This document shows, one piece after another, positions 1 to 9,200 of a DNA stretch of 39,791 nucleotides. Position 1 is the first letter of the stretch. Each line of letters begins with the position of its first letter. The notes under the pieces were generated by a model. It searched no databases. It saw only the letters and a list, made by a program, of their open reading frames with translations, and had not been told where the DNA came from. The stretch comes from an uncultured Bacteroidales bacterium (lineage in GTDB: Bacteria > Bacteroidota > Bacteroidia > Bacteroidales > Muribaculaceae): the NCBI GenBank assembly GCA_902784675.1, contig CACZVR010000011.1, positions 1 to 39,791 of the forward strand, in the 5' to 3' direction. Position numbers and translations under genes: made by a program.

Positions 1-93
1 GTAGTCGTCGAGTTGCGTGTTCTCGTTGAAGATGCAGTCCTTCCAGGGTTCGTTTTCACCGAGATTGGGGGTGCGGTAACTGTAGATGTTCAT
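1..93 (-). CDS. 5' end of an unidentified leftward gene (partial)
   Basis: The complement reads an open frame from ATG at 93 to the window edge, giving 31 residues beginning MNIYSYRTPNLGENEPW with no stop. There is no signal peptide, so the product is probably cytoplasmic. I do not recognise the family from so short a piece. An AT-rich leader lies just upstream, and a -7 box (TACCTTTG, complement of 217-224) would give a leader of about 115 nt that contains two hairpins. The start is chosen as the first ATG after that leader. It is divergent from the amylase gene. Confidence 0.55.
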   Translation of the reverse strand, partial: MNIYSYRTPNLGENEPWKDCIFNENTQLDDY

Positions 94-216
94 GGTAATC
101 AAATTTTATTTTAGTTGTTAATAATGAGGGCCGTGACAAGTCACGGCACGGGGGACCGGGCGGGCGTGGGGCTGCGAGGCAGAGCCTCGCAATACCCCGA
201 CGGAACGGCCGTGTGG

Positions 217-224
217 CAAAGGTA
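217..224 (-). promoter_or_regulatory. Candidate -7 box for the partial leftward gene
   Basis: The complement reads TACCTTTG, a perfect TAnnTTTG Bacteroidetes -7 element. No -33 TTTG is seen at the usual 19-21 nt spacing, so this is a weaker call than the two-box promoters elsewhere in the window. Confidence 0.4.
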
Positions 225-340
225 ATGGACGCAAAGAGTGTTGTCCATGTCAAAAAGTTTTTTTTTGAGATGTGCAATCGTTTGCGTTGTTTTTTTGAGG
301 ATGAGGTGGTGACATTATTAATCATGTGGGTGGGAATGAG

Positions 341-348
341 TAATTTTG
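341..348 (+). promoter_or_regulatory. Candidate -7 box for the amylase gene
   Basis: TAATTTTG matches TAnnTTTG about 90 nt before the amylase start. No clear -33 TTTG at proper spacing. The implied leader contains the hairpin at 366-382. Confidence 0.35.
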
Positions 349-435
349 GGACAGCAAAAGAACCTCAGGGCCTGGTGCCCTGCACCCATCGGAATAACCA
401 AATCATTCAAACCATAACTTTAAGAACTGCAGATT

Positions 436-3400
436 ATGAGAAAGACGTTTACATTATTATTGTCGCTTGTGGTGTCGTTGCTGACGCTGCAAGCGGGCGC
501 CCAGATGTATATCGTGGGTGATGGGCCGTTTGGTGGCTGGAACCCGGCCGGTGGCGTGAGAATGGATATCAACGGCACCGCAGACGGGACGTACAAATTG
601 ACGACGACCATCAGCGGCGACGTGTATTTTGTGTTTGCCGACGGGCTGGCCGCATCGGATGATGATTGGGCCACGTTCAACAGCCAGTATCGTTATGGTC
701 CTGCCAATGGCGACCAGCCGGTTCCTGTAGATGGTACCTGGACGAGCACGAGCAAGGCCGGTGACCATGGCGCCTATACCTTCACGGGCGATGGCTCGCA
801 GTATGAGTTCACGTTCGACACCATCAACAAGCGTTTCAAGATCAGCACTGGTGGCGGAACTCCCGTCGTTCCTTTCACGGGCGAAGTTTACATGCTTGGA
901 GAGGTGGAAGGCCACAGCTGGGCTCCCAATGTGGGCGTGCCGATGAGTTCTACCGACGGCAACACGTTCACCGCCACGGTGACCTTTAACGGCGAACACA
1001 GCGAGGAAGACGCCGACGTGAGCTATTTCTCGTTCACGACCAAGCTGGGTGCTGACGGAGAGGACTGGGCTAGCATCCATGATTATCGTCTCTCGCCCAT
1101 TGCTGACGAGGGTACGGATTTCTGGGTGACCTCGTCGATGCTGGGTCATCCCATCCAACTGAATGAGATGGGTGTGAACGTGGATGTGGCTTTCCGCATT
1201 CCCGCAGGCACCTATACCGTCACTGTTGACGTGAGCGGTCGCACATGTGTCATCACGCGCCAGTCGGGCGGCGGTCCCGCTGCCGGCAAGGGTTGGCCCG
1301 CGATGTATGGCGGCGTGATGTTGCAGGGTTTCTACTGGGACAGCTACAGGGCCACACGCTGGAACACGCTGACCGAGAATGCTCAGGACTTGTGCCAATA
1401 CTTTGATGTGGTGTGGGTTCCCAACTCGGGCAGTGTTGACGCTAACGGCATGGCCGAGAGCATGGGTTACATGCCCGTGTATTGGCTGAAGCACAACACC
1501 TGTTTCGGCACCGAGTCGCAGCTGCGCGACATGATTTCGACCTTCCATGCACACAACACCAGCGTGCTCATGGACATGGTCATCAACCACAAGAGCGGCA
1601 AGACCGGCTGGGTGGATCTGGCCAATGAGACCGTTACAGGTCCAGTTACCGGCGAGACCTACAGCATGACGTGGTCGCTTGCCGACATCTGCCGTACCGA
1701 CGAGTGCACCGGCGCAGGCTATAATGCCACCGGCGCTGCCGACGAGGGCGAGGACTTTGACGGTAGCCGTGACCTGGACCACACCAGCGCCAACGTGCAG
1801 CAGAACGTGCGCACCTATCAGCAATACCTGATGAAGGAGCTGGGCTATGACGGTTTCCGCTATGACATGTGCAAGGGTTATTCGGGCTACTATGTGGGCT
1901 TGTATAATCAGGCCTCGGAGCCCACATTCTCGGTGGGTGAGTATTGGGACGGCAATGCCGAGACCCTGCGCTGGTGGCTGAACCAGACCAAGCAGGACGA
2001 TCGCATCCAGACGGCTGTGTTCGACTTTGCGTTGAAGTATCCGATGCAGAGCGCCTTCAGCAGCGGCAACTGGAGTGCCTTGAACGACAAGGGCTTGGCG
2101 GGTGATCCCGACTATCAGCGTTACTCGGTGACCTTTGTCGACAACCACGACACGGGCCAAAGCTCAAACTATGACTGCCTGAAGACCAACATCATGCCCG
2201 CCAACGCCTTCATCCTGACGATGCCCGGCACCCCGTGCGTCTTCTACAAGCACTATCTCGTTTATACCGACGAAATCAACAACTGCATCAAGGCTCGTCG
2301 CGCTGCCGGTGTCCACAACCAGAGTGCCATTCTCTCGCAACGCGAAGAGAACGGCGGTTACATCCTGGAGACCCAAGGCACACGCGGCAACATGTACCTG
2401 CAGTTGGGTGGTGCCACCGCCAACGGCTGCCCCTACGGCTACGCGCCGGTGCAGACGGGTGACGGCTACGCGCTGTACATCACCTACGGTATCGATTGGC
2501 AGCATGTGGGCAAGGACGGCAGCATCCTGGGTTATCCTGTGGTGAGCAAAGAGGCTGGCAACTATGTGGGCAACGTGAGCCTCACAGTCGCTCCCAGCAA
2601 GAGCGGCACGACGCTTGTGTATACCACCGACGGCAGCGAGCCCACTGTGACCAGCGCAACCATCAGCGCCACGACCCCGATGACCTTTACCGAGAACACC
2701 ACCCTGAAGGTGGGCGTGCTGAACGGTGACCAAGTCGAGAACGTGGAGAGCTATGTGTACACCATCACCGATGCCGCCACCAGTGGCATCAACGTGTATG
2801 TGAGGTCCTCGATGGCCAATGCTTACATCTGGGCTTGGACCAGCGAGGGCAGTGTGACGGGCAACAGCTGGCCTGGCAAGAAAATCAGCAGCCTGGACAA
2901 GGTTACTGTGAACGACATCGAGTGGTATTGCCTGCATGTGGACGCCGATGAGCTGTCGCTCATCTTCAACAACGGTGATGGCGGCTTCGAGAATCAGACC
3001 TCGACCATCAACCTGACGCGCGACGCCTTCTTCGTTTATCCTAACGAAGACTTGGTGACCTACTTGTACAAGGCCGCCGACACCTATGTCGACGTGACCG
3101 AGAAGTATGCCGGTGCCGGTGCAGCAAGCTATGAGACCGTCTATGTGCTGGGTAACGCCGTTGCGACCACCTGGTCGCCCAGCAACGGTTACCAGATGAC
3201 GACCACCAATGGCGAGAAGTATACCGCCACCATCAACTTTGTGGATCCCTATGGCGGCTACAGCTACTTCAGCTTCTCGAAGGCACTGGGCACGACGTGG
3301 GAAGAGATTGCTGGCGACCGCATGGGCGCGACGAGCAACAACTTCCCCATCACCGATGCCAACATGGGCACTAACCTGACTGTGATTGCGGGAGAGAACT

Positions 3401-3678
3401 CCTTCAAGATCGCTACGGGCAAGTACAACCTGACGTTGTATCTGTCACAGGGCATCCTTGTGGTGGAGAAGTGGACCGAACCGCAGCCCGTGGTGATTGG
3501 CGATATTGAGGGTGACAATGATGTCGACATGGATGACCTGTCGGCCATGATCAACTATCTGCTCACAAGCAACGCAACGGGAATCAATCTCGTGAATGCC
3601 GATTGTGATCCGAACGGCATTGTGAACATGGATGACTTGTCGGTTCTCATCAATTACCTGTTGACGGGCGCGTGGTGA
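436..3678 (+). CDS. Secreted multidomain GH13 alpha-amylase with dockerin-like C-terminus
   Basis: Extracellular endo-acting starch hydrolase, 1080 aa. Residues 1-22 are a signal peptide ending AGA-Q. Two beta-sandwich modules resembling SusE/SusF starch-binding folds follow (about 23-130 and 147-275). The GH13 barrel spans about 285-690 with its motifs intact: DMVINH (380-385), DGFRYDMCK with nucleophile D477, acid/base E502 in SVGEYW, and NHD with D572. After it come a chitobiase-C-like segment (YTTDGSEPT), a CBM26-like module (VYVRSSMANAYIWAW), a third SusF-like module (about 895-1013), and two dockerin-like EF-hand repeats (1023-1077, DxDxDxxxMDDL). Family and catalytic assignment are firm. 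Module names outside GH13 are inferred from residue pattern. Three other proteins in the window share the dockerin-like tail, while no cohesin is present. Confidence 0.95.
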   Translation: MRKTFTLLLSLVVSLLTLQAGAQMYIVGDGPFGGWNPAGGVRMDINGTADGTYKLTTTISGDVYFVFADGLAASDDDWATFNSQYRYGPANGDQPVPVDGTWTSTSKAGDHGAYTFTGDGSQYEFTFDTINKRFKISTGGGTPVVPFTGEVYMLGEVEGHSWAPNVGVPMSSTDGNTFTATVTFNGEHSEEDADVSYFSFTTKLGADGEDWASIHDYRLSPIADEGTDFWVTSSMLGHPIQLNEMGVNVDVAFRIPAGTYTVTVDVSGRTCVITRQSGGGPAAGKGWPAMYGGVMLQGFYWDSYRATRWNTLTENAQDLCQYFDVVWVPNSGSVDANGMAESMGYMPVYWLKHNTCFGTESQLRDMISTFHAHNTSVLMDMVINHKSGKTGWVDLANETVTGPVTGETYSMTWSLADICRTDECTGAGYNATGAADEGEDFDGSRDLDHTSANVQQNVRTYQQYLMKELGYDGFRYDMCKGYSGYYVGLYNQASEPTFSVGEYWDGNAETLRWWLNQTKQDDRIQTAVFDFALKYPMQSAFSSGNWSALNDKGLAGDPDYQRYSVTFVDNHDTGQSSNYDCLKTNIMPANAFILTMPGTPCVFYKHYLVYTDEINNCIKARRAAGVHNQSAILSQREENGGYILETQGTRGNMYLQLGGATANGCPYGYAPVQTGDGYALYITYGIDWQHVGKDGSILGYPVVSKEAGNYVGNVSLTVAPSKSGTTLVYTTDGSEPTVTSATISATTPMTFTENTTLKVGVLNGDQVENVESYVYTITDAATSGINVYVRSSMANAYIWAWTSEGSVTGNSWPGKKISSLDKVTVNDIEWYCLHVDADELSLIFNNGDGGFENQTSTINLTRDAFFVYPNEDLVTYLYKAADTYVDVTEKYAGAGAASYETVYVLGNAVATTWSPSNGYQMTTTNGEKYTATINFVDPYGGYSYFSFSKALGTTWEEIAGDRMGATSNNFPITDANMGTNLTVIAGENSFKIATGKYNLTLYLSQGILVVEKWTEPQPVVIGDIEGDNDVDMDDLSAMINYLLTSNATGINLVNADCDPNGIVNMDDLSVLINYLLTGAW

Positions 3679-3715
3679 TTGCGGGCAACAGTCCGAAACA
3701 ATGATTAAAGTGCGG

Positions 3716-3741
3716 TTTCCTGGCCATCGACGGTCAGGAAA
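3716..3741 (+). terminator. Possible terminator after the amylase gene
   Basis: TTTCCTGGCC and GGTCAGGAAA form a 10-bp stem with one G-U pair and a 6-nt loop. The following sequence TCGTCTTTAT is T-rich but has no clean T-run, so termination strength is uncertain. It starts 38 nt after the amylase stop and precedes the ruvC promoter. Confidence 0.4.
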
Positions 3742-3798
3742 TCGTCTTTATCGGGGCCGTTTTTGTGCCTGCAGATGTGTGGAGTGACGAAAAAGTGC

Positions 3799-3806
3799 TA
3801 CCTTTG
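3799..3806 (+). promoter_or_regulatory. -7 box of ruvC
   Basis: TACCTTTG is a perfect TAnnTTTG element lying only 11 nt before the ATG at 3818. Transcription would begin about 5-7 nt downstream, leaving a leader of only a few bases. No well-spaced -33 TTTG is seen. Confidence 0.55.
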
Positions 3807-3817
3807 TCCCGAAAGAG

Positions 3818-4387
3818 ATGCAGGACGAAAAGTTTGACAATATCATCATCGGCATCGACCCGGGTACCAATGTCATGGGTTATGCGCTGCTGGGTGTGAA
3901 CGGCAAGACGCCGCGGCTCATCGTCATGGGCGTGCTGCGGCTCAATCGCATGGAAGACCACTACATGAGGCTGCGGCACATCTATGAGCGCGTGAGCGGC
4001 GTCATCGCCGAATATCTGCCCGACGAGATGGCCATCGAGGCGCCATTCTACGGCAAAAATGTGCAGTCGATGCTCAAGCTGGGACGCGCCCAGGGTGTGG
4101 CGATGGTTGCCGCGCTGAACCGCGAGATTCCCATCACCGAGTATGAGCCGCGCAAGATCAAGATGGCGATCACGGGCAACGGTGCTGCCAGTAAGGAGCA
4201 GGTGGCGATGATGCTGCAGCGCACGTTGGGCATCGACGAGTCGCAGATGCCCGACCTGCTCGACGCGACCGACGCGCTGGCTGCCGCCCTGTGCCATTTT
4301 TATGAGCGCAACAAACCGTTCACGGGCAAGGGCACGAAGTCATGGAAATCGTTCATCGCACAGCACCCCGACCGCGTGAAGAAATAA
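3818..4387 (+). CDS. ruvC: Holliday junction resolvase RuvC
   Basis: Endonuclease that resolves Holliday junctions during recombinational repair, acting as a dimer with RuvAB. The 189-aa length is normal for the family. The acidic catalytic residues are visible: D14 in IGIDPGTN, E74 in [10 protein letters not shown], and D149/D152 in [11 protein letters not shown]. The Lys/Arg-rich tail fits DNA binding. ruvC stands alone here between the amylase and an AT-rich island, with no ruvA or ruvB beside it. The -7 box sits so close to the ATG that the mRNA may be nearly leaderless. Confidence 0.95.
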   Translation: MQDEKFDNIIIGIDPGTNVMGYALLGVNGKTPRLIVMGVLRLNRMEDHYMRLRHIYERVSGVIAEYLPDEMAIEAPFYGKNVQSMLKLGRAQGVAMVAALNREIPITEYEPRKIKMAITGNGAASKEQVAMMLQRTLGIDESQMPDLLDATDALAAALCHFYERNKPFTGKGTKSWKSFIAQHPDRVKK

Positions 4388-4821
4388 CGCGAAACTACGA
4401 ATTACACGAATTAAACGGATTATTGGCTGCCGCGGTCGATTTTTTGTCGGCGGATTGTGCGGATTATAGGGATTTTGGGCATCTGCGTTCGATTTCAGAC
4501 AACCGGGACAACATGACGACAACTTTAACTACTTTGTTTTTTGCATCCGCGTTCGGTGCTGACAATAACCATATTCTTGCCATGTTTCTATCTGTTGAAG
4601 TATAGAGATATTCCACAAAGAGGTAGATTTCGGTGTCCGTTGGTACGAATTGAAGTAATTCTTTTGCGTATATCAAGATTATTAACGAAATTTGCGTAAA
4701 AATTGAACATGCCATGTATTTGTTTGATATGTTTATTTCATTAACTTATTGTAATTCAACAGTATATATTGCTTTTTGAAACCTTTTTTATTGACTTTTT
4801 TTAGCTTTCAGGTAACTTGAA
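4388..4821. repeat. AT-rich intergenic region with interspersed repeat copies
   Basis: This 434-nt gap begins with degenerate copies of the interspersed family built on ACGAATTACACGAATTAAAC, GGATTGTGCGGATT and GGGCATCTGCGTTC (4392-4495), with a second core GCATCCGCGTTC at 4544-4555. From about 4560 to 4821 it is very AT-rich. I see no convincing gene and no exact TAnnTTTG promoter for the acyltransferase that follows. Confidence 0.5.
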
Positions 4822-5835
4822 ATGACTTTAACAAGAGAACAGTGTCTGAATATTAAAGGAATCGGAATGATTCTTATCATGATTCACAATTTTGTAGATC
4901 ATATTCAAAGTGTAGAGTGTAATGAGATGTATTATTCTCAAGCAGCAACTGATTTCTTTTTGGAACATATATTTAGTTCATCATCTATATGGTACTTTTT
5001 TGCTTTTGCTGGATGGATAGGTGTTTCGTTGTTCTTTTTTATGAGCGGTTATAGTTTGAGTAAGAAGTATGGAAAACAAAAGATAGAGTATTTGCCTTAT
5101 ATTAAAAGACATGCGGTAAAGCTATGGAAATTATTATTACCAGTTTATTTTCTATATGTTTTAGTCTCTCATTTTTGTTTCGGACAAGAATACCAAATCA
5201 AAGGAATTATAGCTGTGGCATCTTTAAATGGAAATTTTTTCGCTGATTCATTTTTTGAACCTGGCGTTTATTGGTTTTTTGGTGCAATTTTTCAGTTCTA
5301 TATTCTTTTTTTATTCATACGGCATTTTGAAACACGATGGCTGGTTAATATATTGTTATTGTTTGTGTTAATGTATTACTACGTCCTGTATTTTGACAAT
5401 GAGTATACGAGTTTTTATTTTAGGTATACTTTTCGTGGGTGGATAGTCCCATTTATTATGGGCATGATATATGCAAGAAATGACCTCTCATTGTCTAAGA
5501 AACAGTATTCGGTGTTGTTCTTGATTTCTTCAGTAGCACTTGCATTCTGTTTAGTGGCAAAACCTTTGGCTCCCTTTGTCGATGTCATGATAATTGTTTC
5601 TGTCATTAGTTTAGTGCAATTGAAATCATATAGATTTATTTCATTCATAGGTCTCATCTCTGCAAGTATATTTGTAATACATCCATTTGTCAGGATGATC
5701 TTTCTGAATACAATTTGTTCGAATGAAAGTTATGGCAGTGCCCTTGGTATGGAAACGTTATTATATTTCATAATAACTATCCTTTTGAGTTGGTGCCACT
5801 TTCGTGCTTTAAGGTCTTTTGACAGGGTCCCGTGA
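4822..5835 (+). CDS. Acyltransferase family 3 membrane protein
   Basis: Integral membrane O-acyltransferase of the OafA/YrhL type (Acyl_transf_3), which moves acetyl or similar groups onto surface polysaccharides or small molecules. At 337 aa it is near the minimal size for the fold, with about ten hydrophobic segments. The N-terminal Lys-x9-His motif (K12 to H22, in MIHNF) stands in the usual Arg/Lys...His position. FFFMSGYSLSKKY (about 74-86) and a late FVIHPFVRM segment are also family-like. Codon use is strongly AT-rich, unlike ruvC before it and the TonB receptor after it, suggesting horizontal acquisition. The acceptor cannot be told, since no polysaccharide gene cluster adjoins. Confidence 0.85.
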   Translation: MTLTREQCLNIKGIGMILIMIHNFVDHIQSVECNEMYYSQAATDFFLEHIFSSSSIWYFFAFAGWIGVSLFFFMSGYSLSKKYGKQKIEYLPYIKRHAVKLWKLLLPVYFLYVLVSHFCFGQEYQIKGIIAVASLNGNFFADSFFEPGVYWFFGAIFQFYILFLFIRHFETRWLVNILLLFVLMYYYVLYFDNEYTSFYFRYTFRGWIVPFIMGMIYARNDLSLSKKQYSVLFLISSVALAFCLVAKPLAPFVDVMIIVSVISLVQLKSYRFISFIGLISASIFVIHPFVRMIFLNTICSNESYGSALGMETLLYFIITILLSWCHFRALRSFDRVP

Positions 5836-6257
5836 TGATTGACTGATTTATTGTCTAAGTTCTTGAACTGTTTATCAAACCTGCAGCATGCAAATTTTTG
5901 ACTGTGGCTCTAAATAGGTATTTGGGCCTGTGGCTTGAAGGTGATGATGAAATTGTTGATAAATTGTTCTGCAATCTTTGTTAGTAATTGGGGAAAAGTG
6001 AGTACCTTTGTCGTCGTATTTGATACGGATACAATGTTTATACATCCTTTTAGCATATCTTTCAGGATAACTTGTGGCGGAGAGCTGGCAAGCCAGTTTT
6101 ATAACCCGCTGCAAAAGAGTGTATCCAGCGATAAACGCGTCAGATTTGATGGGCATACTGCCCGAAATCTGGCGCGAAATCTTTTATATAGAAATTAATT
6201 TTTATACAATTATTATTAATTCCTAACTATTATTCATCATTAAAAACTGATTTTAGT
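5836..6257. other. AT-rich gap and probable structured leader of the TonB receptor
   Basis: This 422-nt region holds a TACCTTTG -7-like box (6003-6010) with TTTG 22 nt upstream (5977-5980). If used, it would give a leader of about 240 nt for the TonB receptor. Inside that leader is a strong two-tier hairpin: CAGATTT (6141-6147) with AAATCTG (6165-6171), enclosing GGGCA-tac-TGCCC (6151-6163). The last 60 nt before the ATG are almost pure A/T. A possible small leftward gene overlaps (5875-6156). Confidence 0.4.
5875..6156 (-). CDS. Possible small hypothetical protein (uncertain)
   Basis: An ATG-started leftward frame of 93 codons ends just past the acyltransferase. The product is basic, begins MPIKSDAFIAGYTLLQRVIK and contains DDKGTHFSP and a His-rich stretch QFHHHLQATGP. 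The composition looks protein-like, but I do not recognise the family. No TAnnTTTG promoter lies upstream, and its start codon sits inside the hairpin at 6141-6171. It may instead be a chance frame across the TonB receptor leader, or a relic in the AT-rich island. Confidence 0.25.
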   Translation of the reverse strand: MPIKSDAFIAGYTLLQRVIKLACQLSATSYPERYAKRMYKHCIRIKYDDKGTHFSPITNKDCRTIYQQFHHHLQATGPNTYLEPQSKICMLQV

Positions 6258-9200
6258 ATGTTGAGAACAGTTAAGATTTTGGCATTGGTGGCAATGTTCT
6301 TTGTGGCATTGACCGCAAGTGCCCAGGTGACGACCTCGGCTCTGTCGGGTGTTGTGACCGATGAAAACCAACAGGCGATGATTGGCGCCACGATTACCGC
6401 GTTGCACACGCCCTCGGGCACGAAGTACAACGCCGTGACCAACATCGACGGCCGTTACACCATCCAGGGTATGCGTCCCGGTGGTCCCTACACGGTGAGC
6501 GTGAGCTATGTGGGTTATGAGACCCATGAGGTGAAGGGTGTTACCCTGCAGCTTGCGGAGACCTCGAATCTGGACTTTGACATGAGCGTTGACGCCAACG
6601 CGCTGGGCGAGGTAGTTGTCACTGCTGCCGCCACCAAGTTCCGTGCCGAGAAGACCGGTGCTGCCACCAACATCAACAGCACGCAGATCAGCAATCTGCC
6701 CACCGTTACCCGCAGCTTGACGGACATTACCCGTCTGTCGCCCTACGGTGGTAACGGCATGAGCTTTGCCGGTACCGATGGCCGTACTGCCAACTTCACC
6801 GTTGACGGTGCCAACTTCAACAACAACTTCGGTCTGAGCGACAACCTGCCCGGTGGTGGTAACCCCATCAGCATCGAGGCTATCGAGGAGTTGCAGGTTG
6901 TGATTTCGCCCTATGACGTTCGTCAGACCAACTTCATCGGTGGTGGTGTGAACGCTATCACCAAGAGCGGTACGAACAAGTTCCGTGGCAGTGCCTACAT
7001 CTTCCACCGCAACGAGAACCTGCGTGGTGACGTTGTTGACCATCAGCAACTGGGCGCTTCGGCTCGCGAGAAGGACCGCGTGACCACTTATGGCGCAACC
7101 ATCGGTGGCCCGATTATCAAGGACAAGCTGTTCTTCTTTGTGAACGGTGAGATGACCAAGAAGCCGACCGTCGTGAACACGATGGTTCCGTCGACCGATG
7201 GTGTTGCCGATCCTGATCGTGGCATCTCTCGTACGACATTTGCCGACCTGGAGCGTGTGAGCAACTTTGTGAAGAGCAAATATGGCTATGACACTGGCTC
7301 ATGGACCAAGTTCCCCGCCGACGAGAACAACTACAAGATTCTTGCCCGTCTGGACTGGAACATCACTCAGGACCACCATCTGGCCCTGCGCTACAACTAC
7401 ACCAAGAACCGCTACTGGAGCAATCCCAACGCTACCTCGATGGATGGTGGTACGCGCATGGCAAGTGCCCGTGTATCGAAGAACTCATTCTCGTTTGCCA
7501 ACTCGATGTATGGCATGGACAACCTGGTGCACTCATTCTCGTTTGACCTGAACAGCCGCCTGCGTGACAACCTGTCGAACCAGTTCCTGGCTACCCTGTC
7601 AAAGCTGGATGACATCCGCGCCAGCAACTCGAGCGAGTTCCCCTTCATCGACATCACGATGACCGATGCCGACGGTAACAAGGACAACTACATGGCTCTG
7701 GGTTATGAGTTGTTCACCTGGAACAACGCTGTTCACAACACCATTTGGAACCTGCGTGACGATGTGACCTGGTACTATGGTAACCACAAGATCATGGGTG
7801 GTCTGAGCTTTGAGCATCAGATGGCCGACAACCAGTACATGCGCAATGGTACGGGTTACTACCGCTATAATAGCGTTGACGACTTCATCAACGGTGCCGT
7901 TCCCGAGGTTGTTTGCTTGACCTACGGTTACGGTAACGAGACCAAGCCTGCTGCTCGCGTGCAGTTCAACAAGGCTGGTATCTATGCTCAGGACGAATGG
8001 AACATCACCAAGAACTTCAAGCTGACCTACGGTCTGCGTCTGGACGGTCTGTTCTTCAACAATGGAGACCTGATCACCAACAACGCTATCCTGGCACTCA
8101 ATTATTATGACAATGACGGTAACGTTCGTCACATCGACACCGGTAAGTGGCCGAGCAGCAACCTGATTGTTCAACCGCGCGTTGGTTTCAACTGGGATGT
8201 ATTCGGCAACAAGAGCTTGAAGGTGCGTGGTGGTACGGGTCTGTTCTCGGGCCGTCTGCCCCTGGTATTCTTCACCAACATGCCCACCAACGGTGGTCTG
8301 GTACAGTATCAGGCTCAGCTCAACAGCAAGAACACCGACATGAGCCAGTTTGCTGGCGGTCTGGTAACCGATGCCGAGGGTCATGCCACCATCGCTGCCC
8401 TGCGCAACAAGCTCATCGCGATGGGTTATCCCGAGAATGTGACTTCCGATATGGGTACCGTTCCCTCGGCAGTCAATGGCGTGGATCCCAAGTTCAAGAT
8501 GCCGATGGTATGGAAGACTTCGTTGGCTGTTGACTACAACATTCCCGTGAGCTTCCCCTTCAGCGTGACTGTTGAGGGCATCTTCAACAAGAACATCAAT
8601 GCTGCCAGCATCAGCGACTGGTCTATCCCCAGCGTGGGTGGTTTTGCCCGCTTCAATGGTGTTGACAACCGTCCCATCTATCCTGCCGGTTTCCGCACTG
8701 GTACCAAGGCATTCGTCCTGGAGAACACCAGCAAGGGTTATGGTTGGATTGGCAACATCACCTTGAATGCTGATCCCACCGACTGGTTGAGCCTGATGGC
8801 TGCTTATACCCACACCGTACAGAAGGAGGTTACCGGTATGCCCGGTAGCGCTGCCGAGAGTGCCTTCACCTATGTTCCCACCATCGAGGGTCCCAACAAC
8901 ATCAAGCTGCACAACTCGCAGTATGTTACTCCTGACCGTTTCATCGTTTCGGCAACCGGTCATGACAAGAGCGGTAACCACTATGGCCTGATCTATGAGG
9001 CATGGCGCGGCGGTTACAACTACTCCTACATGATGGCCAACGACATGAACGGTGACGGTTACAACTACGACGCTCTGTACATCCCCACCGACGAGCAGGT
9101 CGCTAACCGCGAATTCCGTTTCGTTTCCAAGGATGACGAGACCCGCTTCATGGACTATGTACACGCTAACAACTACCTGAAGAACAATCAGGGCAAGTAT

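Larger units (their letters stand above)
94..435. other. Divergent intergenic region with hairpins
   Basis: This 342-nt gap separates the leftward partial gene from the rightward amylase. It holds copy P1 of the interspersed palindrome (130-147), a second hairpin GCGAGGC-aga-GCCTCGC (174-190), a leftward -7 box (217-224), a rightward -7 box TAATTTTG (341-348), and a small leader hairpin CAGGGC-ctggt-GCCCTG (366-382) before the amylase ATG. I see no further gene. Confidence 0.6.

Noticed and set aside
457-2160. Long leftward frame opposite the amylase
   Set aside because: It is antisense to strongly supported GH13 coding sequence, has a low-complexity Val/His/Gly-rich composition and no promoter or start context; a codon-bias shadow.
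4464-4715. Small leftward frame between ruvC and the acyltransferase
   Set aside because: Half of it is translated interspersed repeat (the GCATCCGCGTTC core read backwards); no promoter and no recognisable domain.
5935-6198. Small rightward frame upstream of the TonB receptor
   Set aside because: It crosses the probable -7 box and the leader hairpin, and has no ribosome-binding context.
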